The position numbers and the translations under genes are program-made. DNA of 64,000 nucleotides, from NCBI GenBank assembly GCA_029448655.1, contig JACCLO010000004.1, positions 1,426,001 through 1,490,000 of the forward strand, in the 5' to 3' direction. Under the pieces are notes generated by a model that was not told the DNA's origin, made no database searches, and was given only the letters and a program-made list of their open reading frames with translations. Positions 12,043 through 22,800 of this stretch are shown here, piece after piece; the first letter of the stretch is position 1; every line of letters starts with the position of its first letter. The DNA is from Wolfiporia cocos (lineage: Eukaryota; Basidiomycota; Agaricomycetes; Polyporales; Phaeolaceae).

Positions 12043-14393
12043 CTACAATGCAAGAAGAGTACAAAGGCTCAAGAAGAATGCGATGCCCAGTGTCGCAGCT
12101 GATCTCGAGGGCTTCAGCACACCCAGGCGCGCCCCCGACATGACCTGCACTTGTGCCTTCCTGCTGCTGCCATGTGCCTGCTCGTAGCCACAAAGACCCG
12201 AGTTGTGCAATAATTCGTCAGGACATAAAATGGCTGGGGCGCCACCCCCTTCGTAGGAGACGACGACTGTGCCGTTGCTCCCGACAACGTACTGTCTACA
12301 AGAAAGAATGCTAATGATACACAGGTTAGAATCAGCACAGTGTAGATCGGGAATGCTATGCAAAAACTCACTCGGTAGTAGCTATCTCCTCCTGGAATGG
12401 CGTATAAACCGCCACGCTGACGTTCTGCGGCTGCAGGAACATACCGTCATATAAATATGGATAGGCTATCTCAGAGAACGTACCGGAGATCCGATGTTGG
12501 TCAAGATCGTTACCACATCCCCTTTGATGAACCCAATACCGTATGGAGTGGTTGTCAGGACCTTCATGGACGAGTTGAGCCAACCGGTATTCCCGTTTAC
12601 CAGGAAGTTGCGGAACTGGTCGTTGTCTATCAGAACACAAAAACGAAGACCGAGCCTCAAGAAACGCACCATATTGAGTGTAGACATAAGTTGGTATGTC
12701 GAGGTGTTGGCGTAACCGGAAGGCCATAAAGGCTCTCTGTTCCACTATATACGCAACGAAATCAAGCCTTGATCATGCACGATAGGATATGACACGACGT
12801 ACCGGATCGCCACTGCCGTTAAAGCCCTGCTCTTGACCGTAGTACACAATCGGAATGCTAAATTCAAAAGTGAGGTTTTTGATGAGCGATGAGCAATTCC
12901 TGCGCTATTCACCCATCCGACATAAAATTGAACACCATCGCGTTGTACAGGCTCTGCTTATCCACTGAGAAGTTGGCCCAGCGCGGCAAGTCCTGGTCCT
13001 CGAGGAAATTACCCAGGAGGCCCGTATCCTGCATATTCCCTATATCAGAGACAGCTACACGCGTATACGAAGGGTATGACACGCCTTGAACATGGCTTTC
13101 GATTGTGCAATCTTGTTGTTGAGCGCACTGATGTTCCTGGATCCGGGGATGGCGAATGCCTCCACTAGCGCGCCGTACATTGGGTAATTCAGGATTGAGT
13201 CAAGGGCCTGCGGGCCCTGCCATTGCGATGCTTGACTGTGGGCAATGTTATGTGAAGAAGGTATGAGAAGCGAAGGTGATGGCTCACCCGACATCGTCAT
13301 CGAAGACTTCACCAATGCAGAACACCCCCGCTGCGCCACAGAATGCGGGCCAAAAGTCCATATTAACATGCCTTCAATGCTACGTCAAAGAATTGTGCCT
13401 AGATTCAGATATAACGAGCACATACTTAGCCGCTGTTCGTCCCCAGAGCATATTGCGTCAGTATCTGGGCGCATAGAATGACCGCATCCCATACCATCAA
13501 TCCTCAATCCGTCAATCTGGAACTCCTTGACCAGTTCCGAAATCCATGTGCTATATCCGGAGACCACGTCCGCATTCTGGGTGTTCAAGTCGGGGAGGGG
13601 CACTGTTAGGTCGCCCAGCCAGCAGTCCTGTTCACTGGTGATGTTTCCCCATTGAATGGGACAGTATGGGTGGTATTGCGACTGTATGTCAAATGTCAGG
13701 CATATTCGCTGAGTGGCTGTATATAATACAAACCGGATCCTTGAACATGTATGGCGACAGGTCCGGGTGCGTGGACAGTGACATCACGTTGTTGACGACG
13801 ACATCCACCATGAGATACCTAGAGCAATATGTGATCTTGTGCTGTATATGCGCGCGGTTCGGACGACCTACATTCCACGACGGTGCAACTCGGTGGACAG
13901 CGCCTGCAGGTCTTCTGCAGTGCCGAAGCGGTCGTTGAGCTTTGTCGCATCCGCAATCCAGTAGCCATGGTACGGGTCACCGTATGGTGTACGTGGTCCC
14001 TGATAATTTTGCGACGTAGGACTAATCCACACTACGAGCGGAACATACACGCGTCTTCAGTTCATTCAGCGAGTACTGTAAGGAATGAACTCTCTGCACA
14101 CCGGCAGTAAAACCTGCATTCTGGATATAGTCGAGGTTTTCGCGGGCCGTCTTCCATGTTCCGCCACACCAGGTTTGATTCCCGGGGTTGCAGCTGTGGA
14201 GGTCCGCCCCGGGAGGGAGAGCGTAGCGGTCCGTGATGATTCTGCGATATTTATCAGAAGCTATTGATGAGGTACGTGTACTGTTGAACGCGTACTGGTA
14301 TATAGACCGAGCCCTCCATTGTTCTGCTGTTGCAGCAAAAACAGATGTGAGAAATGATAGAAGTAACAGAAGTGATTGAATATATTGCTGCAT
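12043..14393 (-). pseudogene. GPI-anchored GH13 alpha-amylase-family protein, AgtA-like, with an apparent frameshift
   Basis: The gene encodes a GH13 alpha-amylase-family enzyme with a signal peptide (MQQYIQSLLLLLSFLTSVFA) and a C-terminal hydrophobic tail (AATLGIAFFLSLCTLLAL) typical of GPI anchoring. Conserved amylase pieces include YQIITDRYALPPGADL, GGTWKTARENLDYIQNAGFT, VWISPTSQN, YHGYWIADATKLND, GEVFDDDVG and IPIVYYGQEQGF. Region I reads DVVVNN (His to Asn) and region IV FLEDQDLPRW (NHD to DQD). Such His losses are known in fungal GPI-anchored 4-alpha-glucanotransferases (AgtA type), enzymes linked to cell-wall alpha-glucan, so that activity is inferred rather than starch hydrolysis. After GLRID, encoding the nucleophile Asp, the best splice (13495 to 13379) leaves one extra base (AAGGCAT where AAGCAT would keep frame) before HVNMDFWPAFCG. 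All other junctions keep frame, so this is either a recent inactivating mutation or an assembly error. Confidence 0.75.
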
Positions 14394-14976
14394 TGTCGAC
14401 TTGGCTTCGGATAGAGCTTCTGAAACGAGCGTGAAGTAAAAAATGAGGGAACTGTGGGTTCAAAGCGAATTAGAGGGTCCACGATATCCTCTTAGTGTAG
14501 GTGAATGGGATCAGAGTTCCCCGAACGGTAACTAAGTTCAACACGATCACATTTTCGGACATGTCACGATCTGGCAGTTTAATCCATAATATTAGTCATG
14601 TTAAAAAGTGAAATCGCTAGCAGCAGGAATGCTGAACCACGGGCATCCAAATCATCGGGGTCGTTACTGCACGCACTCCAGTTAATAGAGCAAGACTCGG
14701 AAACAGTACTGAGAATATACCAGAGATTGCACCGGTCAAGATCATCTGCTAATGGCAGCATATTACCGTGATTTCAGTATCCTCGGCGGAACGTTCACGG
14801 TCAAGCCATGATGTGTTAAACGAGTGTTGGACCCACAACTCAACGAGGCGCCCGTATTCGACGCCCTATACCACGAAAGGCATCCCATCAACATCAAGAT
14901 CAAAACGGAACTAGTATACACCGCATTGCACTCAACGGCAGAATCTCTCTTGCACCAGCACCACATCCTCTGATAC
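14394..14976. other. Intergenic region between divergent amylase and TMA7 genes
   Basis: This 583-nt spacer separates the divergent starts of the amylase-family gene and TMA7, so it should hold both promoters. No convincing ORF or RNA gene is seen. Confidence 0.4.
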
Positions 14977-15378
14977 ATGTCCGGACGACAGGGTGGGAAA
15001 GTCAAGCCTCTGAAGGTGCGTGGATGCTGCTATGACAGATTGTAGCTAATGGAGTGGATACCAGGCTCCTAAGAAGGACAAGAAGGAGCTCGATGAGGAC
15101 GATGTTGCGTTCAAGGAGAGGAAGAGGCTGGAGGAAGCTGCCTTGAAGGCTGCGCGGGATAAGGGTGAGTACAAGTTATACGCGTGAGCACTTGATGTAT
15201 GCTAATGCCGTGAGTAGCTGCGAAGGGTAAGACGTGTAGCAGTAATAACATACTTCTTACTGAAGATCCAGTCCTCGCACAGGTGGAGCGCCAGGCGGCG
15301 GAATCAAGAAGTGAGTCCCATTTGAGCTTTGAGTTATCTCCCTTTCTTTAACACATTATTAGGTCCGGCAAGAAGTAG
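14977..15378 (+). CDS. TMA7: Translation machinery-associated protein 7 (TMA7)
   Basis: TMA7 is a very small basic protein that co-purifies with ribosomes; its exact role is unclear. Five exons are deduced: 14977-15015, 15065-15164, 15218-15226, 15283-15310 and 15363-15378. They join to 192 nt, giving 63 residues and a stop, the normal family length. The protein starts MSGRQGGKVKPLKAPKKDKK and ends AAKGGAPGGGIKKSGKK, both hallmarks. All introns begin GT and end AG. Exon 3 is only 9 nt long, contributing most of Ala-Ala-Lys-Gly. The gene has no long ORF and would be missed by ORF calling. It is transcribed divergently from the amylase gene and converges on the DUF6533 gene. Confidence 0.9.
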
Positions 15379-15911
15379 ACAAGTCCAACGATCATCTCAC
15401 TACACCAGAACTCGGGCTGCCTCCGCAACGCTTCTATGTGAAGACGACTCTCTCCGTGTCCCGCCTATACTTCCTCAATTACGTGGAATCGCATGTGATA
15501 CTAGGGAAACATCCTCGTCATGTCGTAATCTGCTCCACTTATCTAACTCATTGTATTTTTCAATCGCCACGGCAAAAGGGAAGGCACTCTGTACCTACCC
15601 TTTTTGTGGCATATTGCTGGCTACAAATCCCCTTCACAAACGACACATGCCCCTATGTCAACTCAACCGATCTGTTTTCTTGTCCCCGTTGGCCGCTCCG
15701 GAGTACGCCCGCGCAACAGAGTGACGGTGCTACATATAGCGCCCAGCGTCCGAGCGATGGCGGACATCGGTGTCTATTGCATATTGGCGTCGAGTTCCAT
15801 TGCTACTGAGACATAGCCAAGACAATGACGCACAAAGCCTGACTAACCCGTTCTTCGGAATCCAGATCCAGGTACATAACATTACAAGAGTTCTGCCTCT
15901 TCATCGCGAGC
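15379..15911. other. Intergenic region between convergent TMA7 and DUF6533 genes
   Basis: Only overlapping, composition-driven ORFs in different plus-strand frames are seen at 15329-15816, with no recognisable protein. The region probably holds the two 3' ends. Confidence 0.35.
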
Positions 15912-17623
15912 TCAAACACCTAGATCTTCCCTTGAATTCTCGAACTCATCTACAGCGTTTTCCCTAGCCTCCTCATCTCCACTGTCACGATGTTGCAGCT
16001 CTACCATCACGACCTCCTCGCCCGCCTCACCTCTGCTCTGCGTCAACCCATTCACGGGCTCCACGTTCCCATCCTCAGGGTGGCTCGCAAATACGAGGCT
16101 GAGGAGCTGGGAAGGGTTAGACGGGGCGTCCGCCTGCAGGAAAGACGCGCGGCGTAAGTTGAGGAGGAGGCGCGATAGCAGCATTGTGGTAAGCCTTGAG
16201 AGGAATGAAAGATTAGCCAGGGCATTTTTATGACTTGCATGCGCTCAACGTACGGTTCGACGATGTAGCTCATCCCGTCGGTTGTCTAAGAGCGGCGTAA
16301 GTCGCGCTAAGCACCTCAACGACAAGGCGGTGACGAACCTGAGTGTAGTACATAACCATGTTTATGACCCCAAGAATAAGGAGTGCCCTAGCATTCAGTT
16401 GAGGATGAGCGTGCAGTGAATTATAGAATAGTTCGTACCCGAAGTAGGAAGTACCTGAGGAGAGAAGTAGCCAGATATGGACATGTCAGTCAATGTGGAT
16501 GTTGCAAAAATGGTGGCGCCCAAAGCCGACTCACCATCCCGTAAGGAGAGCGACATGAGCGACTGTTGAGTCCCTAGCATATGCGCGCTCCTCAGTGTCC
16601 AGTATGTAGCGCGCCATGTAACCACCAGGACCATCAGATCGGCTGCAATGATCGCCGCTCTCGAGGCGACAATTACTGTATCGCGTCAGTCATGACTGCC
16701 TTCGACTGGACTCGGCGCGCAGGAGCGAAAACCTACGTACAGCTTGAAGCAGCAAGAAGCAGCAAGTCGTTAGCAAAGAGTCAGAGAGACATTTGATATG
16801 CACATACATCTTCTGTTCCACGATGGATACGCGCTGATATGTAACGCAGCCGGTTGGGGCTGGAAATTGCATTTTGGCGGTTAGAGAGTACATGTACTAA
16901 GTAAAGAACGATTGTAAACGGTACCCGCTATGAGCATTGTATTCACTTACAATGGTTGTTGCCACAGGGATCAGATATAATCCCATCACCACCAACGGTA
17001 TGAACCATCTTCGACCCCCGATCGCGTACACACGAAGTGCTGATATTACTGAGTAAACATCAATCCGTGTCATTGATGGTCAGAGTTTGGGTGTGGCATA
17101 CCACCCCAGCAAGCATATTGCATGCATATCGAACATCCCCACAGTAAAGTCAAAGGGTATACTCTGTTACGCATTTGTCAGAATATCAAGTGCAGTCGAA
17201 AATTTGTATCCGCACATCTATGAATGTCATGAGACCATCAACGGGCGGCGAGGCGGAAGTGATTCCACACACCGTACAACCGGGAATTGCCCAGATGGCG
17301 AAAGAGATCAAAATATAGAGCATTGTGGAAATATGCATCAAGACAAACAGCCCTGTTGCTGCAGTATTCTTGCGACACCCAAACACCTCTACGGCGGCGC
17401 CGAGAGTGATGATTTGGTCATAGAAATATACCGCTATACGAGGCACAACGTGAGTGTGAGTATTCGGAATTCGCAAGTAAATGTGTCGGGACTCACAAGC
17501 TGCAGCTACAAGGAGGTAGTTCTGCGTGAGTCTATGTCAGGTAGGTCAGTTTGGGTCCTCTGTCGAGCATAATTGGGAAAAGGCTGACGCAGCACTCAGT
17601 TCTTGTATTATCTGTTCTGACAT
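15912..17623 (-). CDS. DUF6533 family multi-pass membrane protein
   Basis: This is a member of the large agaricomycete DUF6533 family of predicted seven-helix membrane proteins, whose function is unknown. The likely start is MSEQIIQELSAAS at 17623. Next exons give NYLLVAAS and VYFYDQIITLGAAVEVF, the DUF6533 signature, followed by a hydrophobic helix (LMHISTMLYILISFAIWAIP). Later exons give FPAPTGCVTYQRVSIVEQ, LMVLVVTWRATYWTLRSAH, SLMSLSLRDG, ALLILGVINMVMYYTQ and MLLSRLLLNLRRASF, matching the order in the family. The acidic tail ends at 15912. Exons are short and separated by introns of about 50-60 nt. The junction joining the first exon to NYLLVAAS was not resolved in phase, so the first exon is less certain than the rest. 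Confidence 0.75.
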
Positions 17624-17734
17624 GGACCTGGTTGGCTGCGAACTGAGTGGGCTGAACAAGGGTATTCGAGGCCTCTGACCAGTTATTGCTGCTCCATTAC
17701 TCTTAAGTAGCATTCCTCTGAGCTCAGACCAGTC

Positions 17735-17835
17735 CATTGATCGAATGTGTCATTCCCCGGGCGACACACCTCCGAGCATGTTCAATTCTGGTGACTTCGT
17801 TCTGGGAGAGTACATCGCCCCGGACAAGTGAGTGA
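17735..17835 (+). pseudogene. Possible acyl-CoA synthetase remnant
   Basis: On the plus strand a short stretch encodes MFNSGDFVLGEYIAPDK and is followed by a GTGAGT donor. GEYIAPDK matches the strongly conserved motif near the C-terminus of long-chain acyl-CoA synthetases (usually GEYIAPEKIENVY), where basidiomycete genes often have an intron. Neither the adenylate-forming core nor a good continuation downstream was found, so if real this is a decayed fragment. The match is only about eight residues and may be chance. Confidence 0.2.
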
Positions 17836-17839
17836 CCCC

Positions 17840-19270
17840 TGCGTACTGCAGTATGTGCTTCGTGAGTGCATCGTTCCTATGCAGTGCATTTACGTCAGCT
17901 ATCAGCCCCGGTATCCCTACCTGCTCTGTCCAACACAGCTGCGCCTCTGGCGGAAATGGCTTTGCGAATTTGCATGTAGGGTATCGCTCCGTCGAAGGCC
18001 ATAAAGTAAAAGAGCGGAATAACACATCGAAGTGCGGAATAACATATCTCGATAGGAGGTACACTTACCGATGGAATGCGGTGGATAGCCATGACAGTGC
18101 GAACAAGAGCATCAATGATCTTTCTACGCCAAGGCATCGCGGAACCGGTAATTCGCACCTTGATAGGCTGTTCTGGGTCACGTTGGGGGTTGTTCCGACT
18201 TACATCAGCCAATACGGAGATACACGCATCTGTTACTTATGCATTATGGTGTATCAAGTGGGGCGCAGCCTTGGGCGCAAGCAACTCACGCCACCCGTGC
18301 CTGGCATTGATGAAGTTAATAAACCAGACATCTTATTAAGCAAGAAACGCTCACTGTAGTTCAGTTGTACCACACTTAGTCGAAGCGTTGTATTAAACGG
18401 TATTTAGTTGATACGCTCGGCCGTTTTCATGAAGCTGCTCACGTTGATGAGCGTTCAACGCATTGTGGCACCAGCGCGCCGAACTCACACGAGGTGGCGA
18501 TGCACACGGATGATTATTGAATGGCCGAGTGTTTCCGCCATTCTCGGAGGATTCTCGGTCCCTTTCCCGTGTAATGCCTCCTCGAGTTGCGTTGACATTT
18601 GCTAGCTGTTTTTCGCTGTTGCGATGCTCACTGCGCCACATCAGCATTCACGACATTCACGGCTATGTCTCAGTCTCTGTGCAGCGACGGGAAGGAAAGC
18701 ACCATACCGCTCCTTGAATGCCCATGATCGGATGTGGAAACACCCGACTGCAGTGAGTCCGCACGCGTTCAAACGAGCGAAGCTATGAGAGATCATCGCA
18801 ACCGGGCAATGACTCGGACTTATTAGTCGTGCGCCATCGGCCCTCAAAGAGTATCCGTTCAGAATTACGGCTGCTTCGTAGTAAGAGCGTGGCGGTGTGT
18901 TCTCGGAGGCGAGAGGGTCTGAGGCGGGCGGTGGGCATGACGTGTTCGTTTTACACTTCATGCAGTCAAAGCATAGCGGGGGCTGTCCTAGCGCGATCGC
19001 ATTGATGGCGGCAACTCAGACAATAGCCAGATTAAAGGCACCTGTTTGTCGTGTACTTTCTGCTGCATAGAATGCATAGCTGCCGCAAACTCTCCAGGTG
19101 TTAACGATCTGTTTCTCTAGAAATTAGCGAGTTAGGATATCATTTTCCTGTCATTAGGTGACTCATCACCTGCCGTCCTCTTCGATCTCAAGTGATCAAT
19201 AATCTACACGGTGAAATGTATTTAAAATGAGATTAGTGTCAACATGAAAGACGACCGAGCTGACTTCACG
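17840..19270. other. Decayed or non-coding stretch
   Basis: No continuous gene is recognisable. A plus-strand ORF at 17832-18359 and a minus-strand exon-like piece at 17895-18212 (with a GTAAGT donor near 18069) overlap each other, and neither resembles a known family. The stretch is probably non-coding or pseudogenic. Confidence 0.3.
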
Positions 19271-19280
19271 AATGTGTAGC

Positions 19281-19826
19281 TCATGTATGGAGTACGTACC
19301 GATTTGCAACCCCATTAAACTCAAATGTGCCTCTCAATATCACTTGACAAGTATTCAAAGGGAGACACTGGTTAGAGACGATGTGATCATTGACTCTGTA
19401 AGGGCACTGGTCAGCATTTAGATTGTCAGTAGTTATTAGGAGACAAACCAACTTACCAAAGACTGTATGGTGCAGAAAGAGCCGACATTTATATGACGTG
19501 AATGTTACAATCTTCTCACTGCTATGAAAATAACTAGCAGCCAGCCCCACGCGCTCCAATACCGGACTACATCCAAGCGTTTTCAAACCATTTGAGGTTG
19601 TGGTCAAGATGATGTAACCATGGGTGTCGATAGAGAGATTGCAGGGCAGTTAGCGCAGAGCTCGTAACGAAATTTGCATTGTCCGAGTGAGTGAATACGT
19701 ATAGTAAACCCCCGAGATTGTAACAACATTGTCCATGTAGAGCGATCGCGAAAACTAGTATCTGAATTACCCAAGATTGCAATCCAAACTTCCTAGAGGA
19801 GATGGCGCGACAGGAGTTGGTCTGTG
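19281..19826 (-). pseudogene. Possible remnant of a DUF6534-type membrane protein
   Basis: Two minus-strand pieces carry hydrophobic segments in an order suggesting a DUF6534-like C-terminal region: SWVIQILVFAIALHG near 19770 and RLFLHHTVFGKL followed by a GT donor near 19450. Family members usually continue with an NSLLASLNAR-like segment after such a splice, and that segment is absent here. The assignment rests on weak pattern similarity, and the pieces would be a decayed copy. Confidence 0.22.
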
Positions 19827-22800
19827 TCATTGGACAATACTGACAGACTCATAGGGTGGCGGAGGCGTCTCATCGCGGAAAGACGGGGGAGTACTGGAAG
19901 ATACAGCACTTGCCTGGCCAATGCTTCTTTGACTCAGGGCACGATTCGGAAGACCCGGCCTTGAGCGTAAAGATGGTGGCACCAGTGAAGGCGGCAACGT
20001 AGATGGCAGCTCCTGTCCGTTCAACTTTTGACGAATCAGATACATGGCCACGGCAAATTCTTCACGTGTCAGGCGGCCCGTACTATTGATATCAGCCAAG
20101 TCCCTGGGAGTATGGTCTGAATCCGTGCTGTATAAAGCTCAAGAACTGCACACACCAGATTCCCGCTAAGACGCTCTCTGGCAACTTAGACTTCGAGAAG
20201 AAAGCGACCGCGGTGTTGCCCTCTATGTATCCCTTCCGGCTCGTGTCCAACTGATCAAAGAATCCATCAAATCTGGTCTTGTCTGCGGGCTTGATATCCC
20301 ACGCTGGACTTTGCATAGCGGGGGATAAAGAAGACCCTGCGGTTGGAGAGGGCATTGGTGAGGAGAATGGCGCACTGCCAAATGCAGGGCTTGTCGGCTG
20401 TGGTTGTAATAACAGACTGCCGGTCGTGAGATTCGCATCAGCTGCAATAGACGTCGCCCCGAGCGAGCTTGGTACCGAGCCCACAGGTGATACAGTCTGT
20501 GCAGTAGGCAAATCCCTGAGTGGAGACTGACCCCTCTTCGGCTCGCCGAAGTCTATGAGCTACAGATATCAGAACGTAAGCGGGCAAGAATCCTGCAATG
20601 GGAAACCACGGGAACTCACCGACAGTTCAGGGAAACGCCCGGAAGCAGATTCTACCTGATCCTGTGTGGCAGTAGCCCCAGGTGCTCTGAACGATGGATT
20701 ATTCGGTGTTGGTGGTTCTGACTTGGGTACGGGCAATGGTTGGCCCGCTTTATGCATATCAACAAGAGTCATTGAGAGTGCAAACTCGTCCTTGGTCAGA
20801 TAACCCTTTTCCCCAGAGTCTACGATCTTCCTGGAACAAATCCATGAGCGAACAAGCCTCTGCAATAGTATATATATTACTGACATCACCCGATCAAGCG
20901 CCTCCATAGAAAGACCTGACTGGAGCATGAAAGAGGCCACGTCATAGCCTTGTGCGCGTCCAGCGTTTTCTCGATCAAGCGTCTTGAATAGGCGGTCTGC
21001 ATGCGATTTTGTGGTAGCAGAAACGTCAATTGTGGAGAGTTCGCTGCCAGGAGACGGCTGTCGCGAAGACGCTTGAGGGATCTGCAAACGCGATGGGCCG
21101 GCAGTCGGGGCAGAGCTCTCTATGGGAATGCCGGAAGACGACACGTGACTAGCCCGCGCGTACAACTCAGCCGGTAGCGAAGTCGGAATGCTCTCGAGCT
21201 GGCCGGCCATGCGTGCTTGTATAAGATACATTACGATTGCAAACTCGGCGGCGTTGAGCGACCCACGGCGATTGACATCGGCCAGGTCCCTGTGCTACGA
21301 TGAGCAAGACAAGAGCACCTGAGAGCTTCAGACGCACCATATCTGCGAGAGCGTCTCTGCAGGCAGCTTTGACTTGAGCATCAGTCCGCGCACTTGCTCT
21401 CCTGCACGGCACATTGCACAAAAATGTCAATGAGAGCGCAAAGCAGTTGCCCCAACACTGACGCACCGCTCAGTTGGCCATTCTTGGGGTGATTTCTGAA
21501 GAAAATCTTAGTGAATTTGGCGAGGTCGTCTGCAGTGAGAGGAGGGAGGTCATCTCTTGTCGGTTTAGCCAGTCGAGATGTTTGGAGTTCGATTTGCGCC
21601 GACGTATCCTCTGTTAGGGTGGCGTAAGGAAAGAGCGACTTGCGAGGATGAAGGCGCATTGGTCTCGACACAACTCACGCGGAAGGGGAGGTACAGCCCT
21701 CCCAGACCCCCCTTTCTATATTGACGGCGGGAGCGGAAACGTCAAATCTCGATCGAGTCACAACATGAAGCGAGCCTTACCATTAGTCCGGTGTCAAAAT
21801 ACTTTGTGGCAACGAGATTGCCGCTCTTTAGGTCGTCATATGCTTTAAGTGCTTGCACCAGCTCTTCGTTAGCTCCCAGCATCTCTTGTAAAATCTCTTC
21901 TTCTGTAGTCGTGCTGGCCCGAGCACTTCCACGAGTGCGCTCGGCCTCCGCTGTCGCCCACGGGATTTTCGCTACAATCGCTTCTTGTGATACACGACAA
22001 CCAGCATGGAATTCCTGCCGAATCGGACACCATCAGCACCCGTCCGTCAGCGGTATCCCGGGATCCCACGGGTACCTGAACGAGCGCCGAATTTAGCTCC
22101 TGGGCCCTTGCATTTGTCAGCGCCTCCCGAAGCAGTTCGGCTTTACCTCGCCCGGTGCGGCATTCGTTGAGCAGTTCTTGCAAGGAACCAGTGTTCATCT
22201 TGCCCTCATACTGCGGCCGCAAGGCTACCAAACGATCGCCCCGCCGCAAGGCATCATATTCTTGCAATGCATCGGTGAGTGCCTGGTCCGCAGCAATGAG
22301 GTCCTGCAGCAATCGCTCTTCACGCGATGGAGATGAGCCAAAGGTACTACGTTGAGAATTGGCAGCTTCGGCATCCGCCCACTGAATGGACTCGAAGATT
22401 TCCTTCTGCGAGTTGCGGCAGTTTGTGCAGAACTCCTGTCAAGCAAGGTTCTCTCAGCGCGCTAGCCTTGAAACTACAGTTTTGCGCTTTAGGCGTGTAC
22501 CTGAAGGAGTGCATCATTCACATCACCCGGTTGTGCATTGAATACGGCGTCGTAGAGTATATCAGCGTTTCCGCGTGCGGTAGTAGCAACCGTGAACAAT
22601 CGCTGCACTTCCTGTTCCTTTGATAAGAACGGCGTGGATCGTGACTGATCTCTGTTGCTATGATCTCTGGTCGCAAGGCCGGGGCCGCCTGTTAGGAGAC
22701 GGATCTGCAGAGTATGCTGCAGGTGAGAAGGCTGTATGCGCGGGTAGCGTGGCGGACAGACCGTATAATCATTCTTGACACGTTCCTGTGCCGCTCTATC

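Noticed and set aside
17832..18359. 175-codon plus-strand ORF
   Set aside because: No recognisable motif, overlaps a splice-like minus-strand piece, and the amino-acid composition looks random.
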